Source: Ornithinibacter aureus (GTDB lineage: Bacteria; Actinomycetota; Actinomycetes; Actinomycetales; Dermatophilaceae). From it: a DNA stretch of 64,000 nucleotides. The stretch lies in NCBI RefSeq assembly GCF_009858245.1, contig NZ_VMSB01000001.1:2294001-2358000 (forward strand). The letters run 5' to 3'. A model generated the notes under the pieces. It was not told where the DNA came from. It was given only the letters and a program-made list of their open reading frames with translations, and ran no database searches. The position numbers and the translations under genes were made by a program. Shown one piece after another: positions 1 through 7,406 of the stretch (its first letter is position 1; each line of letters begins with the position of its first letter).

Positions 1-1372
1 CCTGCTCAAACTGCACCGCGCTGCGCGCGAAGGACAAGAGGAATAGTTCGAGGGACGTGCGCAGTTCGGCTGCCGCCTCGCCCTCAATAGCCTGCAGCGG
101 CTGGTACAGCGCCGCGAAAGCTGGGTGGTCAGCATTCATTGTCAAGTCGAGGGTGCGGTCCGACAGTGCCGACTGGAACATTGCCTGCATTGGGAGCGCA
201 TCCGACCCCAGCCGATACTGGATCGCACCACTGCGTCCGGGTGACGGAATGACGGGTAGGTCGGGATCGGCTGCCGTGGCGATGCGACACGATGCCTCGG
301 CGGCGGCCTGGAACTTCACATCCTCGAAGGCCTGACGAACGCGGGCATTGAGCATCCGGGCGATGGATTCCAATTCCGGCTCGATCGCCTCGCGAAGCAT
401 CGCCGAGGGCCGGATCCCTTGCTTGTTGATCGTGATGCCGAAGTGCTCATCGAGCCTCGGATCGAACTCGATCTCGCAGCGCCACCAGTCGTCGTAGTTC
501 TCCTTGCGCTTACCGCCCATGAGATACCAACCGCTGGCGATCTCCCGTCCAGCGCGCAGGATCGAGACACCGCCACCGCCGACAATGCCGACGCGACGCT
601 TGGTGACGTTGTCGAGGTGGTGCCACGCCTGCACGGGGAGCATCGCGAAGCGGACCGTCACGACGGCCGTGCCGCTGCACGCAGTCTCCAACTCGTAGCG
701 GAGTTCGTCGAAGGCGAGGCGTGCAGATGTGCCCTCGACCCGCGTGGTCAACAGCGTGGGGTCCACCGCGTCCACCGGCGTCCCGTTGATCGTCATGCGC
801 AAGCCCGAGACGAGGAAGCGCCGGTACATGCGCCCCAAATCACGGTGCAACGACCGCTCGAGCCAAGCCAGGCGGCGATACTCGATGCGATCGCAGTGCA
901 TCCAGCGGACGCGGCAGCCCGATGGGGTCGAACTGCGCTCTCCCCGGCGGGCAAGGAGCGTCGGGGTACTTCCGGCTACGACAGCGTCGACATCGAGGGC
1001 GACAGTGCGCTCGTAACCTCCGTCGCGCCATGCGGTGACCTCGACGCGACGGCATTGGCTCAGGCTGGCGGCCGGAAGCCCCATGCCGAACCGACCGAAT
1101 GACTGGCGGGCATCGAATCGGGAGGACCCTCCGAAACGCAGGCAGAGTTCCAACTCCGCCTTGGTCATGCCTTCGCCGTCGTCCTCCACCACGATCTCGG
1201 GAAGGGCATCGGCCGAGTCCCGACTGATCGAGATAGCCACTTCGGTAGCCGACGCCTGAATGGAGTTGTCGACCAGTTCAGCCAGCGCAGTCGAGATGCT
1301 GAGGTAGCCCGACTCGCGCACAGCCCGGATGAAATTGGAGGAGACTAGAAGGTCGGGTGCTTGTTGACTCAT
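1..1372 (-). CDS. GHKL (MORC/Hsp90-like) ATPase, 3' end beyond window
   Basis: Open frame starting at ATG 1372 (protein starts MSQQAPDLL) and running off the left edge, at least 457 aa, with no in-frame stop. The N-terminal third is a GHKL ATPase domain: N-box ELVDNS near residue 33, G1 box DDGEGM near 64, G2 box FGRFGMG near 95. Farther on there is a second conserved stretch (GGGGVSILRAGREI, then FGITINKQ) typical of the HATPase_c_3 group, which includes prokaryotic MORC-like proteins. Family members hydrolyse ATP to drive dimer clamping, and some sit beside restriction-modification genes. It lies 83 bp downstream of an orphan Fpg-like domain gene on the same strand, so they may be co-transcribed. 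Base composition and codons (CTA, CTT, ATT) are less GC-biased than in the neighbours, suggesting transfer. Its partner genes, if any, lie outside the window. Confidence 0.85.
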   Translation of the reverse strand, partial: MSQQAPDLLVSSNFIRAVRESGYLSISTALAELVDNSIQASATEVAISISRDSADALPEIVVEDDGEGMTKAELELCLRFGGSSRFDARQSFGRFGMGLPAASLSQCRRVEVTAWRDGGYERTVALDVDAVVAGSTPTLLARRGERSSTPSGCRVRWMHCDRIEYRRLAWLERSLHRDLGRMYRRFLVSGLRMTINGTPVDAVDPTLLTTRVEGTSARLAFDELRYELETACSGTAVVTVRFAMLPVQAWHHLDNVTKRRVGIVGGGGVSILRAGREIASGWYLMGGKRKENYDDWWRCEIEFDPRLDEHFGITINKQGIRPSAMLREAIEPELESIARMLNARVRQAFEDVKFQAAAEASCRIATAADPDLPVIPSPGRSGAIQYRLGSDALPMQAMFQSALSDRTLDLTMNADHPAFAALYQPLQAIEGEAAAELRTSLELFLLSFARSAVQFEQ

Positions 1373-1455
1373 CACCCCTCCTCTGGGCAACTCGGTTGGT
1401 TCAGGGTAGCTCGCTGAAGGGGCGGCTGTCACCTTCTGCGCGCCCAATTTGCGGA

Positions 1456-1836
1456 CTATGCCCGGGCCGAGATCGTCACCGTGATCCGTTTGGTTTTGGC
1501 CGGTTCGGTGAGGTCGAGGCCCTCCCCGTTGGCGAGCACGAGGCGCACGGTCGGGGGAGCAGACCCCACGGCCATCACGTACGGCTCGGCGTTCGGCAGC
1601 CACACCATCTTGCCAGTTCTTTGGAGATCGATCGCCATTTCGTGCCCAGTCGTGGTCACAGTGAAGTGCCGGTCTGACACCGCCGAGGACTCGATGGTGT
1701 CGCCCGCCAGAGCCTCTGGCATGGGCGAGAACGACTTCAGCGAGTTGATCCCCAGCACCTGCAGCACGGCGATCTCTTCGCCTTCGAGGCGCGCCAGGAT
1801 GGCCTGAATCTCATCGAGGGTCTGGATCGCGACCAT
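1456..1836 (-). CDS. Orphan Fpg/Nei-like N-terminal domain protein
   Basis: 126 aa. ATG 1836 is preferred because AAGGA lies 7 nt upstream; a GTG at 1854 is the longer alternative. By eye the protein matches the N-terminal beta-sandwich of one actinobacterial branch of Fpg/Nei glycosylases: INSLKSFSPMPEAL aligns with the ISALKTFDPP segment, MAIDLQRTGKMVWL with the HLARAGWIRW segment, and LDLTEPAKTKRITV with FDVTEAGTKKSLAL. The catalytic start (Pro2-Glu3) is missing, the conserved HGK lysine region is replaced, and the H2TH and zinc-finger domains are absent because the protein stops right after the sandwich. Glycosylase activity is therefore unlikely. It could be a decayed remnant or a co-opted DNA-binding or structural domain. 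It sits between dnaB and the GHKL ATPase gene on the same strand. The family match is inferred without a search. Confidence 0.6.
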   Translation of the reverse strand: MVAIQTLDEIQAILARLEGEEIAVLQVLGINSLKSFSPMPEALAGDTIESSAVSDRHFTVTTTGHEMAIDLQRTGKMVWLPNAEPYVMAVGSAPPTVRLVLANGEGLDLTEPAKTKRITVTISARA

Positions 1837-2093
1837 GAGACCATCCTTACGCACCCACGGCCAAGGACTGCGCCCAGGGCATACCCCGGCACACCGTCAG
1901 TCGCTGTCCCCCGGTTCAACGCTTGATAGACCCGCGAGCGGACGGACAACGCAACGTTCCCAACGGCTATGCAGTCGACCGGCGTGCACGGGGGCCAACA
2001 CTCCCGGTCAACACGAGCGATGGCGACCCGCACCCTGCGACGGGAACTTAAAGTTCATCGGGCAAGAGTTCAATCTTGGCTGCATCTCGACAT

Positions 2094-5003
2094 CTAGAAG
2101 CCGCCGTCGCGCGCCATGTTGTTGAACCGGCTGTAGTGCCCCTGGAACGCCAAGACAATGTCCTTGGTCGGGCCGTTTCGGTGCTTGGCCACAATCACGT
2201 CGGCCTCGCCGTCGCGCTCGGGGTCGGAGCGGTCACGGTGCAGCAAGATCACCATGTCCGCGTCCTGCTCGATCGAGTTGTGCACGGCGATGCCATCCGC
2301 GATGAAGTTGTGGCAGTCGAGCACGGTCGCATCGAAGACCTCCTCAACGCCGTCGACCTCGACCGACACGACCTCGTCCCAGAACACGTCGTTGGTAGCG
2401 GCCATCTCCAGATCCGCCTCTTCAAGGACGTCGGCGACCACGGCCAGACGACTCCGCGAAGGCTCCGAGACGTAGTGCTGGAACGCGCCCCCCGGCATCC
2501 CGAGACCAGACTCGAGGTGACGACTCGTCAGGCCGCTTCCGGACATCGACTCGCGGAGGTCGTCCCACAGGTCCGGCGGGACCGCGGTGCCGTCGGCGCG
2601 GGTCAGGGAGCGGACGATCTGCAGCAAGGCATCCGCCCGCTCCTCGTGGCCTCCACCAAGACCGACCTCCTGGAGGAAGCGGCGCTGACTGTCGGGCCCG
2701 GCGATCTCGAGGAGGAGCCGCGCGGTGCTGTCCTTCGCGCGTTCAGCAGTGACGTTCGTCTGGATTCCGAACCGAAGAAGGAGACGACTGACGCCATCGG
2801 CGACTCTCCGCGAGCCCACGGGGTAGGTGATGCGCCCACCCGAACCGTCCGCATCGACCGAAACCGCGCCAGCAGCAGACCACAGGTGACGGACGAAGAG
2901 CGCGATCTGGCGCTTGGGGAGGCTGAACACCTCATCGGGGACCCCGACGACCCCAGTCGCGCGACCCGCATCCGCCTGGCCGAACCCATCGAGCCAGTGA
3001 GCTACCTCGTTCGCGACGCCAGGCGTCGCGACATGCAGCTCGATGAATGAGCCGTCGCCGATGAGGTGAGCGAGCAGGATCACTCGGCTGTCGTCCCAGT
3101 CCGTCACCTGCAACGGCGAGGGCACGTGCCTCGGGACCGCGACCCGGTCGCCGGTGCGCAGCGCCGCCAAAGGCTCCCACCCGGCATACGTGAGAAAGGG
3201 GTGATTCTCGGTGGCCCGCACCGTCTTGCCCGAGGCGAGGGTGAGCCGCAGGACCGGCGCCATCCCGGTCGAGAAGGCGTGGGTCATGGTGCGCTTGGTG
3301 TACCGCAGCCCGTCATCGAGCGCCCACACCGTGATGTCGCGCTCACCACTCGCGCACAACTCGCCGATCGTCGTCTCGGCGCCGGTGTCCGCGCGCAGGA
3401 TCCGTGTACCGCCTGGCAAGCATCCAGACTCGCGAAGGTCGGACATCTGCGGCCGCTTGTCAGTGCGCTGCTCAGGCCCACGGTTCAGCTGGCTGATCGC
3501 GATGACCGGAACCTCGAGCTCCTTGGCGAGCAGCTTGAGCGCGCGCGAGAACTCGGCGACCTCCTGCTGGCGCGACTCGACCTTCTTGCCCGAGCTCATC
3601 AGCTGGAGGTAGTCGATGATGACCATCTTGAGGTTGTGCTGCTGCTTGAGCCGGCGGCACTTGGCCCGGATCTCCATGAGCGACATGTTGGGGCTGTCGT
3701 CGATGAACAGCGGGCTGTCGGAGATCTTGCCCATGATCCGCGCCAGCTTGTTCCACTGGTCCTGGCTCTTCAGGCCCTTGCGCAGGTCCTGGAGCTGGAT
3801 CGTCGCCTCGGCCGACAGGATGCGCATGGTGATCTCGGTGCGGCTCATTTCGAGCGAGAACACCGCGGTCGCCATGTTGTGCTTGATGGCCGCTGCGCGG
3901 GCGATGTCGATCCCGAGGGTCGAGTTGTGGGTAGGGATCATGGCGCGACTGGCGAGGTACAGTTGCTCATCGTTGTCGACCTCGACGCAGCGCACGGGCA
4001 CCGAGTCAATTGCCCTGATGTCCTGGACGTACCGCACGTCATGCAGCACCTTCGGACGAAGCCCGAGGTCAACCATGTGCTGGGTCGTGACCACCTGCCC
4101 GCCTTCAACAGCCCACTGGTGCTCGGCATCCGCAACGATCACGGTGCCGTCGGAGAACTCCACCTCGAAGCACGGACGGCCGGTCATGACCTCGGTCGCA
4201 GCAACAACCCGGGTGGGTCGCCCCGCCGCATCGAGCAGCCTGTCTCCCACCCGCACCTCGCCCATGGTGGTCCACCCATCGGAGGTCGGCAGCGGAGTGT
4301 CGAGAGCCAAGGCCTTGCCGACGGCCGGGCGAGCTGCGATGACGATCATCTGCCCCGCGTGCAGCCCGTTGGTCAACTCGTCAAGCTCGAGGAACCCGGT
4401 CGGCACGCCGATGAACTCGTCGGTGCGCCCCGCAGCCGCCTCGATCTCCTCCATCGTCTCGTTGAGCAGCTCACCGAGCGCGTGGTAGTCCTCGCCGCCG
4501 CGCTTCTCAGCCACCGAGTACACCTCGGCCTGGGCGCGGTTGACGATCTCGTCGATGTCACCCTCGCCCTGGCCGTAGCCCATCTGCACGATGCGGGTGC
4601 CGGCCTCGACGAGCCGCCGCAGCACCGCCCGCTCGTGCACGATCTCGGCGTAGTACCCGGCGTTGGCCGCCGTCGGCACCGACTGGATCAACTGGTGCAG
4701 GTACGCCTGCCCCCCGACCCTGGTCAGGTCACCGCGCTTGCCCAGCTCATCAGCGACGGTGATCGCATCGGCAGGCTCCCCGCGACCGAAGAGGTCGAGG
4801 ACGGCGTCGAAGATCAGCTCGTGTGCCGGGCGGTAGAAGTCGTGCGACTTCACGGCCTCGAGGCAGTCGGCGATCGCGTCCTTGTTGAGCAACATCGAGC
4901 CGAGCACCGACTGCTCGGCGTTGAGGTCCTGCGGGGGGAGTCGGTCGTCGGGCGGCCCGTCGGACGGGGCGCCGTACGCCGCATTCAACTCCGCAATGGA
5001 CAC
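2094..5003 (-). CDS. dnaB: Replicative DNA helicase DnaB with two inteins
   Basis: 969-aa precursor with a GTG start at 5003 (AGAGG upstream). The spliced product would be about 457 aa, the normal length for this hexameric 5'-3' replication-fork helicase. Residues 1-170 are the DnaB N-terminal domain (QDLNAEQSVLGSMLL) and linker; the RecA-like ATPase follows. Walker A (ARPAVGK|ST) is split by intein 1 at residues 231-360. The Walker B strand MVIIDYLQLM lies near 460-469. The LRESG|SIEQD segment is split by intein 2 at residues 528-909. The C-terminus GHYSRFNN is typical. Because intein 1 interrupts the P-loop, helicase activity depends on splicing. The gene is alone on its strand here; rplI, its usual upstream neighbour, is about 48 kb away on the same strand. 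DnaA-box-like 9-mers lie in its upstream region. Confidence 0.97.
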   Translation of the reverse strand: MSIAELNAAYGAPSDGPPDDRLPPQDLNAEQSVLGSMLLNKDAIADCLEAVKSHDFYRPAHELIFDAVLDLFGRGEPADAITVADELGKRGDLTRVGGQAYLHQLIQSVPTAANAGYYAEIVHERAVLRRLVEAGTRIVQMGYGQGEGDIDEIVNRAQAEVYSVAEKRGGEDYHALGELLNETMEEIEAAAGRTDEFIGVPTGFLELDELTNGLHAGQMIVIAARPAVGKALALDTPLPTSDGWTTMGEVRVGDRLLDAAGRPTRVVAATEVMTGRPCFEVEFSDGTVIVADAEHQWAVEGGQVVTTQHMVDLGLRPKVLHDVRYVQDIRAIDSVPVRCVEVDNDEQLYLASRAMIPTHNSTLGIDIARAAAIKHNMATAVFSLEMSRTEITMRILSAEATIQLQDLRKGLKSQDQWNKLARIMGKISDSPLFIDDSPNMSLMEIRAKCRRLKQQHNLKMVIIDYLQLMSSGKKVESRQQEVAEFSRALKLLAKELEVPVIAISQLNRGPEQRTDKRPQMSDLRESGCLPGGTRILRADTGAETTIGELCASGERDITVWALDDGLRYTKRTMTHAFSTGMAPVLRLTLASGKTVRATENHPFLTYAGWEPLAALRTGDRVAVPRHVPSPLQVTDWDDSRVILLAHLIGDGSFIELHVATPGVANEVAHWLDGFGQADAGRATGVVGVPDEVFSLPKRQIALFVRHLWSAAGAVSVDADGSGGRITYPVGSRRVADGVSRLLLRFGIQTNVTAERAKDSTARLLLEIAGPDSQRRFLQEVGLGGGHEERADALLQIVRSLTRADGTAVPPDLWDDLRESMSGSGLTSRHLESGLGMPGGAFQHYVSEPSRSRLAVVADVLEEADLEMAATNDVFWDEVVSVEVDGVEEVFDATVLDCHNFIADGIAVHNSIEQDADMVILLHRDRSDPERDGEADVIVAKHRNGPTKDIVLAFQGHYSRFNNMARDGGF
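2277..3422 (-). other. DnaB intein 2 with degenerate LAGLIDADG endonuclease
   Basis: 382-residue intein (residues 528-909) between LRESG and SIEQD, the same site as the Synechocystis DnaB intein. It is a class 1 type: Cys first residue (CLPGGTRIL), block B TENH (about 598-601), block F/G ending FIADGIAVHN, and Ser+1. The inserted domain has a first LAGLIDADG motif (LLAHLIGDG, about 643-651) that keeps its Asp. The second motif (HLWSAAG, about 706-712) has Ala where the catalytic Asp normally sits. The splicing blocks look intact, while the endonuclease is probably dead or reduced. Confidence 0.92.
3924..4313 (-). other. DnaB intein 1: class-3-type mini-intein in Walker A
   Basis: 130-residue intein (residues 231-360 of the precursor) inserted between Lys230 and Ser361 of the P-loop. 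It begins with Ala (ALALDTPLP) instead of Cys or Ser and ends with THN followed by Ser+1. It has the diagnostic WCT triplet of class 3 inteins: Trp297 next to the block B His (AEHQW), Cys339 in block F (RCVEVDN) and Thr358 in block G (PTHN). In that class the block F Cys replaces the missing N-terminal nucleophile. No homing endonuclease domain is present. Confidence 0.92.
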
Positions 5004-5163
5004 TGCACACCTCTTCCGAACTAGCCCTGACGATCATCGGTTCGAGCGGCTCTCGCACCGGCCCAAAGCCGCGTGAACAGCCCATCAGAAGCCACCGACA
5101 CTCCACCGACGAGCCACGGTAAGCGCTGCCACGAGGTACCCGACACCACCCATGTGCACAACC

Positions 5164-5399
5164 TGTGGACAAGGTGTGCAAAACGCCGAGCATCGATGTG
5201 CACACTCGGTGGACAACCCTGTGGATGTCGCGGTGCAGAATCGATACACAGGCTTCTGACCTGCACAAACGTCGTCCACGCCATGTGGAGTGGAGAAACT
5301 TTCGGGCGTGTCTCATCCACATGGCGCCGGTCACGCCGTGGGGGTCACACCACCCTTACCAGCGGGTAGAAATCGATGCGAAACCACCCCTGTGGATAG
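5164..5399. promoter_or_regulatory. Cluster of DnaA-box-like 9-mers upstream of dnaB
   Basis: The 468-bp gap between dnaB and the next gene holds one exact actinobacterial DnaA box in reverse form (TGTGGACAA, 5164-5172). Near matches are GGTGGACAA at 5208-5216, TGTGGATGT at 5220-5228, TCATCCACA at 5313-5321 and TGTGGATAG at 5391-5399. There is no AT-rich unwinding element and no dnaA/dnaN nearby, so this is more likely a DnaA-responsive control region or titration site than oriC. It should also contain the dnaB promoter; no clear -10/-35 pair could be assigned. Confidence 0.5.
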
Positions 5400-5471
5400 T
5401 CGAGATGCGGTATCGCGGAACATCCGTGGCCTTGGTGGCCAGCACGTCGAGTCGACACCACCGGGGGATCC

Positions 5472-6104
5472 ATGAATCGCACGACCAGCACGCCGACGGC
5501 ATCCGTCGCACCTCGCGTTCGCAGGTCACACGCGCGCCGACGTCGGATGCCGTTCGCGGCCACCGTGGCCGCCCTCGCCCTGGTCGTGGCCGGGTGCTCG
5601 CAGCCCGAGCCTGCGCCGCCCACCACCGCCCCTCCCGCCACGAGCGCTGCACCGTCCCCGACGACCACCCCCACCCCGACGCAGACGGGCCCGGACATCC
5701 CCGCCGCTGCACGCACCCAGGACGAGAAGGGCGGCATCGCGTTCGTCAAGTTCTTCATCGACCAGGTCAACGAGAGCTACACCACCCCCCGCGACGACCT
5801 CATCCCCGCCCTCAGCGACCCCGAATGCATCTCCTGCGCCGACAGCCAGAGCAAGGCAAAGCAATTTGTGGCCAGCAAGTCACGAGCCGTTGCACCGCCG
5901 TACACACCCAGCAAGCTGACCTGGGTCGGGGAGCAGGCAACCGGGGTGTTCATCGTCACGATGACGCTGCGACAGGCCGAGACCGAGATTCGTCTCCTGT
6001 CGGGCAAGGCCGCCGGAACCATTCCTGAAGCGAAAGACGACTACCGAGTCGGTATCACGTGGAAGGGGGACCAGTGGATCATCGTTGGTCTGGCAGGCGC
6101 CTGA
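5472..6104 (+). CDS. DUF6318-like lipoprotein
   Basis: 210 aa. An Arg-rich n-region (RRSHARRRR), a hydrophobic stretch and the lipobox VVAGC near residue 42 indicate a lipoprotein signal, followed by a Pro/Thr-rich linker (about 45-73). The soluble domain starts with AAARTQDEKGGIAFVKFFIDQVN and contains a Cys pair (CISCAD), matching the DUF6318 family of actinobacterial extracellular lipoproteins of unknown role. The end overlaps the start of the next secreted-protein gene, so the two are translationally linked. The family call is from memory of the conserved pattern. The real start could be one of the later methionines, for instance MPFAATVAAL. Confidence 0.75.
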   Translation: MNRTTSTPTASVAPRVRRSHARRRRMPFAATVAALALVVAGCSQPEPAPPTTAPPATSAAPSPTTTPTPTQTGPDIPAAARTQDEKGGIAFVKFFIDQVNESYTTPRDDLIPALSDPECISCADSQSKAKQFVASKSRAVAPPYTPSKLTWVGEQATGVFIVTMTLRQAETEIRLLSGKAAGTIPEAKDDYRVGITWKGDQWIIVGLAGA

Positions 6105-6984
6105 TCGCCACCGCACTCCTTGTGGCGTGTGTGGCGCTCCAGACGAGTCCCGCCTTTGCCGCGCACAGAAGCATGGCCACCGCCGAGCAACCCAACACTC
6201 CGGTCTTCGACAGCAACATGAACAGCGGGGACGGAGCGACGGTCGGGGCGTCCCGAGATCAGGTCGAGCAGACCATGCGCGCCGGCGAGAAGTCCGGCGC
6301 TCAGTACGAGTACCGCAGCTCCTCCTACTGCCAGACCGGAGACCCCGACTCCGGCAACCCCGAGGACGTCTGCCTTCGCGCCTACGTCGTCTGCCAGAAC
6401 CAAGACATCGATGCGGGCGACGGCCCGGCCACCCGCATCTGGCGCCGCGAGATCACCACTCCCCCATCTCCTTGGGTGCAGCGAGTCGTCACCTGCTTCC
6501 CCGACCTCGCCGACGGCCCGTCGGGCCCGACGATGGCCGACATCGCCGCCGCGTTCCACGACACCGACTTCACCAAGGCGACGGTCAACATCCAACCCGA
6601 GGGCGACGTCACCCTGGTCACCCTCCCCACCTACTTCGAGGCCCGCTTCCCCGACGCAGGCTTCCAACCCGGAGAAGTCGACACCGTCACCCTCGTCGGC
6701 GTCCCCGTCGACATCCGCCCCGGCCTGAACTCGATCACCTACCACCTGGGCGACAGACGCACCCTCGGCCCGACGGCATCCCTCGGCGGGCCCTACCCGA
6801 AGGGCGACGTCGTCACGACCTACCCAGGGCAGGCACCTACGACGTGCGAGCCGACGTCACCTACACCGGCCAGTTCCGCATCGGCGGCGGCGAATGGGTC
6901 GACATCCCCGGCACCGTGACCATCAACGGCACCCCCGTCACCGTCACCGTCGCCACCGCCAGGTCACGCCTCGTCACCCCCTGA
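6074..6984 (+). pseudogene. Secreted protein gene with a -1 frameshift near 6822-6826
   Basis: The frame opens with a signal peptide (LIATALLVACVALQTSPAFA). GTG 6074 is preferred over GTG 6059 because GGGGGA sits just upstream. The body is a secreted domain of unknown function with paired cysteines (SSYCQTG, DVCLRAYVVC, VVTCFPD). The frame is coherent to SLGGPYPKGDVVTTYP near 6824. After that it turns into low-complexity sequence and stops at 6919, while the neighbouring frame continues as AGTYDVRADVTYTGQF, a beta-strand pattern ending in a Pro stop at 6984. Restoring one C in the CCC run (TACCC-AGG) joins both parts into one protein of about 300 aa. It overlaps the upstream lipoprotein gene and is probably co-expressed with it. 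Sequencing error and true mutation cannot be separated here. Confidence 0.7.
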
Positions 6985-6999
6985 CGTCCCCCTGACGAA

Positions 7000-7275
7000 T
7001 CAGCCGGTGCGGCCGTACCGCCCCGCCGCCCGGGCCCGCGCCTTGGCGGCCTCGACCTCACGGTCCTTGGGCGGCGCCGTCGTCACGAGGTCCTCGAGCA
7101 GGTGCGCCGTGATGTGCGCGATCTCCTCGACGGCCCGGTCGAAGGCCTCCTGGTTCGCCTGCGAGGGCTTGGTCGTCCCACTGACCTTGCGCACGTACTG
7201 CAGCGCCGCCGCACGCACCTCGTCGGTCGTGGCCGGGGGCTCGAAGTTGTTCAACGGTCGGATGTTTCGGCACAT
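7000..7275 (-). CDS. DUF2277 family protein
   Basis: 91 aa, ATG at 7275. The frame stays open upstream, but the family starts exactly at MCRNIRPLNNFEPPAT, so the longer start is rejected. The conserved core RAAALQYVRKVSGTTKPS and the end of the form TTAPPKDREVEAAKARARA fit DUF2277, a small actinobacterial/proteobacterial family of unknown function. The protein is cytosolic with no signal or membrane segment and is likely helical. It is convergent with the frameshifted secreted-protein gene and divergent from the CoA transferase gene 131 bp away. Confidence 0.85.
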   Translation of the reverse strand: MCRNIRPLNNFEPPATTDEVRAAALQYVRKVSGTTKPSQANQEAFDRAVEEIAHITAHLLEDLVTTAPPKDREVEAAKARARAAGRYGRTG

Positions 7276-7406
7276 GCCACAACGGTAGGACGACGGCGCG
7301 ACGGCAGCCACGGCATCCGCCAACCAAACCTCAGCGCACACCAGCCCGAACCACCCGGCCAAGGCCTGCCAAACCTCACCTGACATGCCGGAGCAACAGG
7401 GCCAAG

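Noticed and set aside
1837-2093. tRNA or other RNA gene between dnaB and the Fpg-like domain gene
   Set aside because: No cloverleaf arms or CCA-type end could be built; nothing recognisable in this stretch.
3066-5024. 652-codon open frame on the plus strand antisense to dnaB
   Set aside because: Composition is Arg/His/Leu-rich shadow sequence with no domain pattern; the opposite strand encodes a clear DnaB.
5164-5399. Chromosomal origin of replication
   Set aside because: Only one exact DnaA box, no AT-rich unwinding region, and no dnaA/dnaN/rpmH nearby.
6815-6835. Programmed -1 frameshifting
   Set aside because: No X-XXY-YYZ slippery heptamer and no clear downstream pseudoknot; a simple base loss explains it.
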